Assembly (NCBI RefSeq): GCF_023555005.1
Contig: NZ_JAMJPJ010000007.1
Location: 62,001 to 126,000, forward strand
Direction: 5' to 3'
Source of the DNA: Halomonas llamarensis
GTDB lineage: Bacteria; Pseudomonadota; Gammaproteobacteria; Pseudomonadales; Halomonadaceae
DNA: 64,000 nucleotides
Shown here: positions 22,125-33,264 of the stretch, in pieces
Layout of the letters: the number at the start of each line of letters is the position of its first letter
Position numbering within the stretch: position 1 is the first letter of the stretch
Made by a program: the position numbers and the translations under genes
The notes under the pieces: generated by a model
Told to the model about the DNA's origin: nothing
What the model saw: only the letters and a program-made list of their open reading frames with translations
Databases searched by the model: none

Positions 22125-22880
22125 ATGAGCGACGCCATTGACCTTCGTCCCACGTTAATCACGCCCGACTGGCCAGCGCCGCCTAACGTAGGAGCTTTCG
22201 TCACCACGCGTGAGACCGGCCCCAGTCAGGGCGATTTTGCCGCCTTTAACCTGGCGCATAACGTTGGCGATAACTCAGATCATGTCGACCTGTGTCGGCG
22301 CCAGCTACACAAAGAGCTAGGCGATGAGCGCCCTCTGATGTGGCTAAACCAAACGCATGGGGCGCGGGTGCAGCAACACTTCCAAACATCCCCGCCCGAA
22401 GCGGATGCAGCATTGGCCATGAGCCGCGACTACGCCTGCGTGGTGTTGACCGCTGACTGCTTGCCGGTGCTGTTTTGCGACCGTGCCGGGACACGTGTGG
22501 CGGTTGCCCATGCAGGCTGGCGCGGGCTAGCGGGCGGTGTATTAGAAGCGACCGTGGCTGCGCTCAACACGCCGCCCGACGACGTGCTGGTGTGGCTGGG
22601 GCCAGCCATCTCTAACGCGCAGTTCGAAGTGGGCCCAGAAGTGTACGACGCTTTTATTGCCGTGAATCCCGAAGCGGCGGAGGCGTTTGATCACAGCCCC
22701 TATCGGTTAGGGCACCAAATGGCCGATTTGTATCGCTTGGCGCGGCTGCGGCTTGAAGCGCTGGGCATCCATCATGTTAGCGGTGGTCACTTTTGCACAG
22801 CGTGTGAGTCGCGCTTTTATTCTTATCGTCGCGACAATGGCCACACGGGGCGCATGGCCAGCGTGATCTGGCTCAAGTAG
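22125..22880 (+). CDS. pgeF: peptidoglycan editing factor / laccase-domain protein
   Basis: PgeF (YfiH, DUF152) removes misincorporated residues from peptidoglycan precursors and is also described as a purine nucleoside phosphorylase or polyphenol oxidase. Family blocks are present: LNQTHGARV, CVVLTADCLPVLFCD, VAVAHAGWRGLAGGVLEATV, WLGPAISNAQFEVGPEVYDAF and FCTACESRFYSYRRDNGHTGR. The His, Cys and His metal ligands are in the first three of these. The length is 251 residues. It is the second gene of the rluD operon, upstream of clpB, as in many relatives. Confidence 0.93.
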   Translation: MSDAIDLRPTLITPDWPAPPNVGAFVTTRETGPSQGDFAAFNLAHNVGDNSDHVDLCRRQLHKELGDERPLMWLNQTHGARVQQHFQTSPPEADAALAMSRDYACVVLTADCLPVLFCDRAGTRVAVAHAGWRGLAGGVLEATVAALNTPPDDVLVWLGPAISNAQFEVGPEVYDAFIAVNPEAAEAFDHSPYRLGHQMADLYRLARLRLEALGIHHVSGGHFCTACESRFYSYRRDNGHTGRMASVIWLK

Positions 22881-22903
22881 CTCTCCCTTCTTTAAGGTCT
22901 CCT

Positions 22904-22932
22904 CTTGAAAGTGCTGAGAACGGGCACCATAA
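22904..22932 (+). promoter_or_regulatory. sigma-32 type promoter for clpB
   Basis: CTTGAAA (22904-22910) and CACCATAA (22925-22932) are separated by 14 bp, close to the RpoH consensus CTTGAAA and CCCCATNT. It lies about 95 bp before the clpB start. Confidence 0.75.
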
Positions 22933-23025
22933 ATTATATTAGGCGCGGCTCAACACGTGGCCGCAAGCATGATTTAGGGGCAAAACGGTGCGTCCAAACG
23001 CGCCGTCATCCCGGAGGAGATTTTT

Positions 23026-25608
<2,583 letters not shown>

Positions 25609-25683
25609 ACAATAGCTAACTGACGGCTAAGGGCGCAGCACACAGCACCTTGCGCCCTAGGCCGTTGCCGAAATGCAACGCGT

Positions 25684-25716
25684 AAAGCCCTACTGGCATG
25701 GCTGGTGGGGCTTTTT
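25684..25716 (+). terminator. intrinsic terminator after clpB
   Basis: AAAGCCC (25684-25690) pairs with GGGCTTT (25708-25714) and the arm runs into a T-tract to 25716; TAC and GTG extend the stem with a bulge. Confidence 0.85.
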
Positions 25717-25841
25717 AATGCGTGATCCTTTTTCTAAAGTGCCAACCGAGCGTTAGCCCAAAGTTGACTACCCCCTCGCATTTTGTTGCCTCGCCGTCTT
25801 ATAGTGTTTGATCAGTATTCGACGAAAGACGGTAACCCACC

Positions 25842-26609
25842 ATGGCCCTTTTTGAGCTGCAAAGCCGCAATTTAGACCAAGAGCATGTGGCCCATACCCA
25901 CGATTTCCATCAGCTGATACTAGCCACCTGTGGTGTCACGGAGCTTGCGATGGAAGGGCAGGGGGAAAGGGTAACTGCCCGCCGTGGGTGTTTGATTCCT
26001 TCGTCGCGCCATCATGAGTATCAGGGCGACGGCAGCAACCGTACCCTGGTGCTGGATGTTCCCGTTGCTCAACTGGCTACGCTTGAAAAAGGCAGTGAGA
26101 TTGAGCGCTTGTTCGATAAGCCGCGTTTTTTCAGCGTGCCCCCAGCGTTAAACCAACTTACCCACGCCCTGGCCAGTCAGCTTGAGCAGTGCCCTGCGCT
26201 GCAGAATGAGATCGCTATTCTGCTGTTACGTGCGCTGACGATGTATCTGCATGACGCCACACCTGAAGCGGCTGAGCAGTTGGGTCAGCACTGCATCAGT
26301 GAACGCCTCGACCTAGCCCGTTTGGATGCCTGGTTGGATCAGCACCTTGCCGACGAAATTCGCGTGGAGCAGCTAGCCGCCCTTTGTGCCTTGAGCCCAG
26401 GGCATTTTCACACCTGCTTTCGCGAGTTGACCGGCGTGACGCCGCTGGCCTATGTCCAGCGCCGGCGCCTGGAGCATGCGCGTTCGTTGGTACGGCACAG
26501 CACGCTTAGCCTGGGGCATGTCGCCATGCTGGTCGGTTTTCGCGACCAGGGCAGCTTCTCCCGCGCGTATCGGCGCTATTTCGATATTTCTCCCTCGTCT
26601 GACAGGTAG
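25842..26609 (+). CDS. AraC-family transcriptional regulator
   Basis: The protein has an N-terminal cupin-like sensing domain (VAHTHDFHQLILATCGVTELAMEGQ, typical of AraC arms with HxHxxHQL) and a C-terminal pair of helix-turn-helix motifs. The HTH block is LADEIRVEQLAALCALSPGHFHTCFRELTGVTPLAYVQRRRLEHARSL, ending in FRDQGSFSRAYRRYF. The length is 255 residues. It stands directly in front of, and in the same direction as, the ridA-TRAP-amidohydrolase cluster and is the likely local activator. The effector is unknown; the substrate of the TRAP transporter or a derivative is the obvious guess. Confidence 0.88.
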   Translation: MALFELQSRNLDQEHVAHTHDFHQLILATCGVTELAMEGQGERVTARRGCLIPSSRHHEYQGDGSNRTLVLDVPVAQLATLEKGSEIERLFDKPRFFSVPPALNQLTHALASQLEQCPALQNEIAILLLRALTMYLHDATPEAAEQLGQHCISERLDLARLDAWLDQHLADEIRVEQLAALCALSPGHFHTCFRELTGVTPLAYVQRRRLEHARSLVRHSTLSLGHVAMLVGFRDQGSFSRAYRRYFDISPSSDR

Positions 26610-26664
26610 GCGTTTCCTGAAACCGGCTCCCATCCTGAGAACCGTCTGCATGACTTACGGGCAA

Positions 26665-26687
26665 ACTTGCCGCAGTGTCGGGCAAGT
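26665..26687. promoter_or_regulatory. inverted repeat between the AraC gene and ridA
   Basis: ACTTGCC (26665-26671) and GGCAAGT (26681-26687) are perfect inverted arms with a 9-bp gap, about 55 bp upstream of the ridA-like start. This is a plausible operator for the neighbouring AraC-type regulator. Confidence 0.4.
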
Positions 26688-26742
26688 AATTTGCCACATA
26701 GCGTTCTAGTCTCTGAAGAAGCCCTTTTGATGGAGAGACCCT

Positions 26743-27099
26743 GTGAGCGTTACCTACCAAGACAGCAATGCGCGGATGAGCCAAGTGGCGGTTCATAACG
26801 GCACCGTTTACCTTGCGGGGCAAGTACCCACGGATGCCTCGGCAGATATGCGCGGGCAGACCGAACAAGTGCTGGCGCGCATCGATCAACTGCTGGCCCA
26901 GGCCGGCACCTCCAAAGAACATCTGCTTTCAGCGCAAATCTGGGTTACCAGCATGGCAGAATTCGACCATATGAACGCCGCCTGGGATGCCTGGGTCGTG
27001 CCGGGTCGCCCGCCCGTGCGCGCAGCCGTCGAAGCCAAACTCGCCAAGCCCGAATGGAAAGTGGAAATCATGGTGATTGCCGCGCTGCCGGAGGCCTGA
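26743..27099 (+). CDS. RidA-family protein
   Basis: RidA/YjgF proteins hydrolyse reactive enamines and imines. The family blocks are VYLAGQVPTDASADMRGQTEQVLARIDQLLAQAG, LLSAQIWVTSM, and PGRPPVRAAVEAKLAKPEWKVEIMVIAALP. The last of these contains the conserved Arg of RidA active sites (R in PVRAAVEAKLA). The length of 118 residues is normal. Start GTG with GGAGAG upstream. It lies 1 bp before an ornithine cyclodeaminase homologue, which suggests both act on an imine made in the same pathway. Confidence 0.88.
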   Translation: MSVTYQDSNARMSQVAVHNGTVYLAGQVPTDASADMRGQTEQVLARIDQLLAQAGTSKEHLLSAQIWVTSMAEFDHMNAAWDAWVVPGRPPVRAAVEAKLAKPEWKVEIMVIAALPEA

Positions 27100-27100
27100 T

Positions 27101-28036
27101 ATGCGGGTGTTATCTGCACAAGACGTTGCTCAAACGCTTAGTTGGGATGGTTTGGTCAAGCGGCTACATGCTACTTTCGTGAATGGCGTTGAGTCACCAC
27201 CGCGCCACCATCACGCCATGCACCGGCCAGATGGCGAAGCCACCATGCTGCTGATGCCCGCCTGGGAAGAAGCGGGGTATATCGGCGTCAAGATGGTCAA
27301 TGTGTTTCCACAAAACGCCGACCATGGTGTCCCTGCTATCTCCGGGCTTTATCTGCTCAGCGAGGGCAAACATGGCCAGCCGCTGGCATGTATCGATGGC
27401 AGCGAGCTCACCCGTCGTCGCACGGCTGCGGCGTCGGCGCTTGCCGCCCAGGCGTTGGCGAATGAAAACGCAGAGACCTTGCTGGTCGTGGGTACGGGCA
27501 AGCTGGCACCGATGGTGATTGAAGCCCACGCCAGCGTGCGGCCTATCAAGCGGGTGATGATTTGGGGGCGTAACCCGAGCAAGGCGGCAGCGATAGCCGA
27601 CGATTACGCCGAGCGCTTCGAGACCCAGGTGGTGGAAGCGCTGGCCGACGCCGTGGCCGAGGCCAATATCATCAGCTGTGTGACGCTTTCCACCCAACCG
27701 CTGATCAAGGGTGAATGGCTGACCCCCGGCACCCATCTGGACTTGATCGGCGCGTTTCGTCCACAAATGCGCGAAACCGATGCACTGTGTTTGCGCCGCT
27801 CAGAGGTATTTGTGGATACCTACGCCGGTGCCAAAGGCGAGGCGGGGGATATTCTGCAAGCGATTGACGAAGGTGAGTTTCAGCTTGACCAGATTCAGGC
27901 GGAGCTTGCCGAAGTGCTATCTGAAGCTAAGCCCGGACGCTCGGGAGAGGAGGCGATTACGCTGTTCAAGTCGGTAGGTGCGTCGCTTGAAGATCTCGCC
28001 GCCGCCATTGAGGTATGGGAGTCACTTCCCGAATAA
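27101..28036 (+). CDS. ornithine cyclodeaminase/mu-crystallin family protein
   Basis: This NAD(P)-binding protein of 311 residues belongs to the ornithine cyclodeaminase/mu-crystallin family, whose members are cyclodeaminases, ketimine or imine reductases, or alanine dehydrogenases. The nucleotide-binding fold begins at ETLLVVGTGKLAPMVIEAHASVRPIKRVMIWGRNPSKA. Other family blocks are GYIGVKMVNVFPQNADHGVPAISGLYLL and SELTRRRTAAASALAA. The ATG at 27101 starts right after the RidA stop; an upstream in-frame start at 27077 would overlap RidA. The exact reaction cannot be read from the sequence. Confidence 0.85.
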   Translation: MRVLSAQDVAQTLSWDGLVKRLHATFVNGVESPPRHHHAMHRPDGEATMLLMPAWEEAGYIGVKMVNVFPQNADHGVPAISGLYLLSEGKHGQPLACIDGSELTRRRTAAASALAAQALANENAETLLVVGTGKLAPMVIEAHASVRPIKRVMIWGRNPSKAAAIADDYAERFETQVVEALADAVAEANIISCVTLSTQPLIKGEWLTPGTHLDLIGAFRPQMRETDALCLRRSEVFVDTYAGAKGEAGDILQAIDEGEFQLDQIQAELAEVLSEAKPGRSGEEAITLFKSVGASLEDLAAAIEVWESLPE

Positions 28037-28120
28037 CCCACACAACAAAAAAATCGCTACCGATGAGGTGGTAACGCCAGTCATAACCAAGACCGACCAA
28101 CAACCAAAACGAGGTATGTT

Positions 28121-29194
28121 ATGAACGCTAATAAATCCATATTGATTGCCGCCCTGGCAGCGCTCCCGCTGGCGATTGCCAGTGCTAATGCCCAAGCGCA
28201 ATCCAATGAAATGGTGATCGCCACCCAACTGCCGGAGGACATGAGCAATAACGCGATTTATCCGGCGCTGGTGCACTTCAAAAACCTTGTCGAGGCACGT
28301 ACCGACGGGGATCTTGCGGTCAATATCTTCGGTGGCGGCCAGTTAGGCGCCGAGGTGGAAAACGGCTCGGAAGTACAGGGCGGGCGTACGCTGCAGTCGA
28401 CGATCATGTCGGCCGGGGCGATGTCGTCCTTCTATGCAGACTATCAGGTCGTCACGGCGCCATTCCTGTTCACTAACTGGCGCCAAGCCTGGACGTTCTT
28501 TGACAGTGAGTGGTTCGCTGACTTCATGTCCGGCACCATTGAAGACGCCGATATGCGCTACCTGGGCACCTTCGACGATGGCGGCGGCTTTGTGGCGTTT
28601 ACCAATAACGTGCGCTTGATTGAGACCGTCGAAGACCTGGAAGGGCTCAACATCCGCACCGAAGAGAACCCTGCCCACGTTGCCATCATGCAAGCCCTCG
28701 GGGCGTCTGCCACACCGTTACCCTGGGGCGAGCTGATCACCGCGCTGGAAACCGGCCTGGCCGACGGCCAGTTCAATGCGCCCGTACTTAACACCACTTT
28801 CAACTTCGATGCGGTGACCGACTACACCACCCTTACCGGGCACGTTTACAACAGCGCCCCCTGGGTCGTTAGTGAGTCGTGGTACCAGTCGTTGCCCGAA
28901 GAGCAGCAGCAAGTGCTGATTAGCTCCGCGCGGGAAGCGATCCAGATGAGCCACGGCATGTCAGGCGCACTGGCGACCGCCAGCTGGGTGGAATCCTGCG
29001 AGCGCTTTGAAGAATGCTACCTGATGCCTGATGACGAGCGCGAACGCATGGCCGAGATTGCCCGCCCTGCCTGGCAGGAATGGATCGTCGATGACTTCGG
29101 CATGGACGCAGACCGTGTACAGGGGCTGCTGGACGAAGTCGAAAGCGTCGGCCAAACAGTTGCCGAGGAAGACTACCGTGTTTATGGCCAATAA
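28121..29194 (+). CDS. TRAP transporter substrate-binding protein (DctP type)
   Basis: This is a periplasmic solute-binding protein of a tripartite ATP-independent periplasmic transporter. A Sec signal peptide (about residues 1-26, ending ASANAQAQS) precedes the DctP-family domain, with GGGQLGAEVENGSEVQGG and PFLFTNWRQAWTFFDSEWF and the ligand-gripping Arg region GLNIRTEENPAHVAIMQALGASATPLPWGELITALETGLADGQFNAP. The length is 357 residues. The ligand, probably an organic acid or zwitterion, cannot be named. A strong hairpin separates it from the permease genes, consistent with higher expression of the binding protein. Confidence 0.92.
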   Translation: MNANKSILIAALAALPLAIASANAQAQSNEMVIATQLPEDMSNNAIYPALVHFKNLVEARTDGDLAVNIFGGGQLGAEVENGSEVQGGRTLQSTIMSAGAMSSFYADYQVVTAPFLFTNWRQAWTFFDSEWFADFMSGTIEDADMRYLGTFDDGGGFVAFTNNVRLIETVEDLEGLNIRTEENPAHVAIMQALGASATPLPWGELITALETGLADGQFNAPVLNTTFNFDAVTDYTTLTGHVYNSAPWVVSESWYQSLPEEQQQVLISSAREAIQMSHGMSGALATASWVESCERFEECYLMPDDERERMAEIARPAWQEWIVDDFGMDADRVQGLLDEVESVGQTVAEEDYRVYGQ

Positions 29195-29226
29195 ACACAT
29201 GTCCATAGCGACGCGCTGCTGACCGT

Positions 29227-29254
29227 CGCCGGGGTGGTGCTTACCGCCCCGGCG
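29227..29254 (+). terminator. intercistronic hairpin between TRAP P and Q genes
   Basis: CGCCGGGG (29227-29234) pairs with CCCCGGCG (29247-29254) with GGT/ACC extending the stem. There is no T-run, so it more likely stabilises the upstream mRNA or attenuates than terminates fully. Confidence 0.6.
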
Positions 29255-29292
29255 TAAGACGTGATTAGCGGGCGTTGTCATGAGGGGGTGTT

Positions 29293-29838
29293 ATGGGCGT
29301 ATTACAACCGTTGCGCCGCCTGAGCGATGGTGTCAATCAGGTGGCTATCGTGGTGTGTGTGGGCTGTATCCTGGCGATGCTGGGCATTTCGTTTACCGCC
29401 TTTCTCTACAAGCTGGTAACGGGCAGTACATTAAGCTGGACCTATTCACTGGCCCGGCTTTTTTTGCCGTGGATCGGCTTTCTCTCCATGACCATTTCGC
29501 TGCGCTACGGCGAACACGTGGCCATGACCCTGCTGGTTCGCAGCCTCCCCAGAATCATGGTGCAAATCGCTGCCGGGCTCTGTTTGGCGGTGATTGGGCT
29601 GTTTGCGCTGATGCTGACCTGGTACGGCTGGGAGTACTTCACCAGCGCCACTCAGGTCTACATGGTGTCCGCGCAAATTCAAATTTCCAGCAAGTTTACC
29701 GCTGTTGTACTGCCCATTAGCGGCGTCATTATGCTGCTTCACCTGGTGCATGGTTTCGCCCTGCTGGAGCACTTTATCGATGACAGTCATGTGATCGATG
29801 AACTGATTGAAACGGCCGATGGGGAGCCCCGCTCATGA
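29293..29838 (+). CDS. TRAP transporter small permease (DctQ type)
   Basis: This is the small membrane subunit of the TRAP transporter. There are four predicted membrane helices in 181 residues (VAIVVCVGCILAMLGISFTAFLY, LARLFLPWIGFLSMTISL, IAAGLCLAVIGLFALMLTWYGWEYF, FTAVVLPISGVIMLLHLVHGFALL), the DctQ pattern. GAGGGGG precedes the ATG. Its stop overlaps the start of the large permease by 4 bp, so the two are translationally coupled. Confidence 0.9.
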   Translation: MGVLQPLRRLSDGVNQVAIVVCVGCILAMLGISFTAFLYKLVTGSTLSWTYSLARLFLPWIGFLSMTISLRYGEHVAMTLLVRSLPRIMVQIAAGLCLAVIGLFALMLTWYGWEYFTSATQVYMVSAQIQISSKFTAVVLPISGVIMLLHLVHGFALLEHFIDDSHVIDELIETADGEPRS

Positions 29839-31109
29839 CGCATGCAATCGTGGTATTCGTATTGCTGCTGTTGATCGGCGCGCCGGTGGCGGTGGTGATG
29901 GCCATGTCGGGGCTGGCGGGCGGTTTTGCGCTGGGCGGCGAGCGCATGCTGGGGATCATTGCTGATCGCATGTTCTCCGGCGTATCGGGCTTTCTGCTGA
30001 TCGCCGTGCCCTACTTTATCTTCACCGCCGAGCTGATGAATCAGGGTGGGCTGACGCATAAGCTGATCGCGTTCAACAATGCGCTGTTTGGCCGGGTGCG
30101 CGGCTCGCTCTCCCATGTGAATATCTCGGTCTCGGTGTTTTTTGCCGGGCTAACCGGCGCGGCGGTCACCGACACCGTCGCGATCGGCAAGATCATGATC
30201 CCCGAGATGAAAAAGCAGGGCTATGATGCCGACTACGCCGCCGCGGTCACCGCCTGCTCCTCGATCATTGGGCCGATTATCCCGCCAAGCGTGGTGATGG
30301 TGGTTTACGCCACGCTGCTGCGCGATATCTCGGTGATTGACCTGTTTGCCGGGGGCATTATTCCCGGCTTGATCATGGCATTGGCGCTGCTGGGCGTGAG
30401 CTTTTTCCTGGCCTGGAAGCGTAACTACCCCAAACAAGCGCCAACGCCCTTTAAAGCGGCAATCGTCGCCTTTCTCGTCGCGCTGCCGGCCATGGTCGTG
30501 CCGCTGATTATCCTCGGCGGGATTCTCTCAGGGCTGACGACGATTACCGAAGCCTCGGGCTTTGCGGCGGTTTACGCCATCGCGATTGGCGTGGTGTTCT
30601 ACCGCAACCTAACCTGGCGCAAAATCTGGGATTCGCTGGTGACCACGGTGCGCTTCTCTGGCGTGGTGTTCTTCCTGTTAGCCACCTCGGCGGTGCTGGG
30701 TTGGTTTGTCACCCGCTCGGGCATAGCCAGGGATGCGGCGAGCATGATCACCACCGTGAGCGATGCCGCCTTTGTGCAATTGATGCTGGTCTGCCTGCTG
30801 CTCATCGTGATTGGCACGGTGATGGATGTGCTGCCCGCGCTGGTGGTGATCGCGCCGGTGCTGGTGCCCGCGATGATCCAACTGGGGTTCGATCCGCTAC
30901 ACTTCGCCATCTTGATGATCGTGGTGCTCAATATCTCCAATGTGACCCCGCCGGTGGGGATGACGCTGATGACCGCCGCGCGAATCGCCGAGGTGCCCTA
31001 TGAAAAGGCGATTGTGGCGTCACTGCCGTTTTACGTGTCGTTTTTAGCGGTGATTGTGCTGCTGGCTGCTTTCCCAGCGCTCTCCACCTGGATTCCTTCT
31101 TTACTCTAA
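29835..31109 (+). CDS. TRAP transporter large permease (DctM type)
   Basis: This is the large membrane subunit, which carries out sodium-coupled transport. Its 424 residues form about 12 helices, with family blocks PYFIFTAELMNQGGLTHKLIAF, FFAGLTGAAVTDTVAIGKIMIPEMKKQGYDADYAAAVTACSSIIGPIIPPSVVMVVYA and ISNVTPPVGMTLMTAARIAEVPYEKAI. It overlaps the dctQ-type gene and is followed 20 bp later by the first amidohydrolase gene, so transporter and enzymes are one transcription unit. Confidence 0.93.
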   Translation: MTHAIVVFVLLLLIGAPVAVVMAMSGLAGGFALGGERMLGIIADRMFSGVSGFLLIAVPYFIFTAELMNQGGLTHKLIAFNNALFGRVRGSLSHVNISVSVFFAGLTGAAVTDTVAIGKIMIPEMKKQGYDADYAAAVTACSSIIGPIIPPSVVMVVYATLLRDISVIDLFAGGIIPGLIMALALLGVSFFLAWKRNYPKQAPTPFKAAIVAFLVALPAMVVPLIILGGILSGLTTITEASGFAAVYAIAIGVVFYRNLTWRKIWDSLVTTVRFSGVVFFLLATSAVLGWFVTRSGIARDAASMITTVSDAAFVQLMLVCLLLIVIGTVMDVLPALVVIAPVLVPAMIQLGFDPLHFAILMIVVLNISNVTPPVGMTLMTAARIAEVPYEKAIVASLPFYVSFLAVIVLLAAFPALSTWIPSLL

Positions 31110-31129
31110 CGGGCTGCCAACACTTAACC

Positions 31130-32161
31130 ATGAAATGTTTTTACCACCTTGATCAGGAATTCCATGCGCCGCCAACGTTTTTGCTGCGCGGCCAGCCCGT
31201 GCCTTCGCCGGAAGGGCCGGTGCGCGCCGAACTGCTCACCCAAGGTTTGGCGAACGCAGGACTGACCCTGACCGCACCCAGAGAGGCGGATTCGCCAACG
31301 CTGCGCAAGCGCCTGGAGAAGATCCATACGCCGCGCTACCTGACGTTTCTGGACACCATTTACGCTCGCTGGCAGGCGCTGCCGGATGCAGCAGAGTTTG
31401 TTGCGCCCAATATTCACCCCTGCGGTGGCGGCCACCACTACCCGCGCCATCCGATTGGGCAGGCGGGCTGGCACCTGCATGACATGGCCTGCCCGCTAAG
31501 TGCCACCAGCTTTCAAGGCGCGCTGGCCTCGGCGGCAAGCGCCGAAGCGGCGGCTGAAGAGGTGCTTAATGGGGCGCCAGCGGCCTATGCGCTGTGCCGC
31601 CCACCGGGTCACCATGCCGGGCCTGAGCGCGCCGGAGGCTTTTGCCTGCTGAATAATTCGGCGCTGGCGGCCACGGTGCTGCGCGAACGCTTTGCCAAGG
31701 TGGCGATCATTGACGTGGACTTGCACCACGGCAACGGCACCCAGGATATTTTCTACCACCGCCGCGATGTCTGGACGGGCTCGCTGCATGCTGACCCCAG
31801 TGACTTCTACCCCTTCTTTTGGGGTGGCGCTGATGAAGAGGGCTTTGATGAGGGCGTAGGCGCTAACGTCAATCTGCCCCTGCCGGTAGGCAGCGACGAG
31901 GTGGTGTATCTCGACGCCCTGGCGGTGCTAATTGATCACCTGCAGCGCTACGAGCCGGATGCGGTGGTGGTGGCACTGGGGTTAGATGCCCATAAAGATG
32001 ACCCGCTAGCGGGACTAACGGTGGAAACCGAAGCGTTTATTGAGGTGGGCAAACGCCTAGCGGCACTTGCGTTACCGATGGTGATTGTTCAAGAAGGCGG
32101 CTATCCCACCGAGCATCTAAGCGCCAACCTGGCCGCCTTTATGCAGGGCTTTACGGCATGA
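31130..32161 (+). CDS. histone-deacetylase-fold amidohydrolase 1 (acetylpolyamine amidohydrolase type)
   Basis: This zinc amidohydrolase of the arginase/deacetylase fold has the N-terminal pattern FYHxDQEFHxPPTFLLRG seen in bacterial acetylpolyamine amidohydrolases. The active-site His pair is in RPPGHHAGPERAGGFCLLNN. Metal ligands are D197 and H199 (DVDLHHGNG) and D286 (GLDAHKDDP), and Y325 (EGGYPT) is the transition-state Tyr. All catalytic residues are intact in 343 residues. It probably removes an acyl group from an amine or amino acid imported by the TRAP system. The stop overlaps the next deacetylase gene by 4 bp. Confidence 0.87.
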   Translation: MKCFYHLDQEFHAPPTFLLRGQPVPSPEGPVRAELLTQGLANAGLTLTAPREADSPTLRKRLEKIHTPRYLTFLDTIYARWQALPDAAEFVAPNIHPCGGGHHYPRHPIGQAGWHLHDMACPLSATSFQGALASAASAEAAAEEVLNGAPAAYALCRPPGHHAGPERAGGFCLLNNSALAATVLRERFAKVAIIDVDLHHGNGTQDIFYHRRDVWTGSLHADPSDFYPFFWGGADEEGFDEGVGANVNLPLPVGSDEVVYLDALAVLIDHLQRYEPDAVVVALGLDAHKDDPLAGLTVETEAFIEVGKRLAALALPMVIVQEGGYPTEHLSANLAAFMQGFTA

Positions 32162-33264
32162 ACAGAACCGGTTTCTACTGGCATGAACGCTGCTTCTGGC
32201 ATGATCTGGGTGCGATAGGTGTGTTCTCTGCGCCCGGCGAATTTTTACAGCCCCAGGCCGCCTCGGAAAGCCCCGAAAGCAAGCGGCGGCTGAAAAATAT
32301 CCTCGAAGTCAGCGGGCTGATTGATGAGCTGAGCGTGGTTAAACCACCTGCCGCGACGCTTGATGACCTGCTGCGCTTTCATACCCCGCGCTATTTAGAC
32401 GAGCTGCAGGCGGGGGATAACGCGCGAGGCGGCAATGGCGGCGACTGCGCGCCTTACATGCCGGGTAGCTGGGCAGCGGCAACCCATTCAGTGGGGCTAG
32501 GCGTGGCGGCTGTTGAGGCCGTAGCACTGGGCGAGGTGAGCAACGCCTACGCCCTGTGCCGCCCGCCGGGCCACCACGCTGAAGCCGATCAGGGCCGCGG
32601 GTTCTGCCTGCTGGGCAATATTCCCGTGGCGGTGATGCGCGCCCGCGCTTTGGGTCAGGTTAAGCGCGTGGCGATACTCGATTGGGATGTCCACCACGGC
32701 AACGGCCAGCAGGCGGCGTTTTATAATGAGCCGGATGTGCTGACCGTCTCGATTCATCAGGCGGCCAACTACCCGCTGGAAACCGGCGGTTTTGACGAGC
32801 AGGGCGAAGGTGCAGGCTTGGGTGCCAACCTCAATCTACCGCTGCCGCCGGGGTGCGGCCTGGGGGCTTACGACTACGCCATGGAAAGACTGGTGCTGCC
32901 CGCGCTGGAGGTCTTCAATCCCGAACTCATTGTGGTGGCCTGTGGTTTTGATGCCTGCGCCAAAGATCCATTAGGCAAAATGTTGCTCAACAGCCAGGCG
33001 TTCGCCGCCATGACCGCCCAGCTTAAAGCGCTGGCAGAGCGCTGCTGCGATGGCAAGCTGGTGTTTGTCCACGAAGGTGGTTACTCCGAAGGCTATGCGC
33101 CGCTATGCGGCCACGCGGTGATCCAAACCCTGGCGGGCAGTGCGATTGCCGTGCCCGACCCGCAAAACGATGAAATTGCCGCCTGGGGCTACCAGGCCCT
33201 GCAACCGCACCAGCAAACGCTTATCGATAGCTGGCGCCAACAGTGGGAGCAAGCAATCCGATGA
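32158..33264 (+). CDS. histone-deacetylase-fold amidohydrolase 2 (class II type)
   Basis: This second amidohydrolase of 368 residues has the start TGFYWHERCFWHDLGAIGVFSAPG, which is typical of bacterial class II histone-deacetylase-like amidohydrolases, so it is not a recent copy of its neighbour. Catalytic residues are in RPPGHHAEADQGRGFCLLGN, D177 and H179 (DWDVHHGNG), the Asp in CGFDACAKDP, and the Tyr in HEGGYSEGY. It overlaps both neighbours (ATGA junctions), so it is translationally coupled to amidohydrolase 1 and to the class IV aminotransferase. The substrate is unknown; an N-acyl amine or amino acid is inferred from the family. Confidence 0.87.
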   Translation: MNRTGFYWHERCFWHDLGAIGVFSAPGEFLQPQAASESPESKRRLKNILEVSGLIDELSVVKPPAATLDDLLRFHTPRYLDELQAGDNARGGNGGDCAPYMPGSWAAATHSVGLGVAAVEAVALGEVSNAYALCRPPGHHAEADQGRGFCLLGNIPVAVMRARALGQVKRVAILDWDVHHGNGQQAAFYNEPDVLTVSIHQAANYPLETGGFDEQGEGAGLGANLNLPLPPGCGLGAYDYAMERLVLPALEVFNPELIVVACGFDACAKDPLGKMLLNSQAFAAMTAQLKALAERCCDGKLVFVHEGGYSEGYAPLCGHAVIQTLAGSAIAVPDPQNDEIAAWGYQALQPHQQTLIDSWRQQWEQAIR

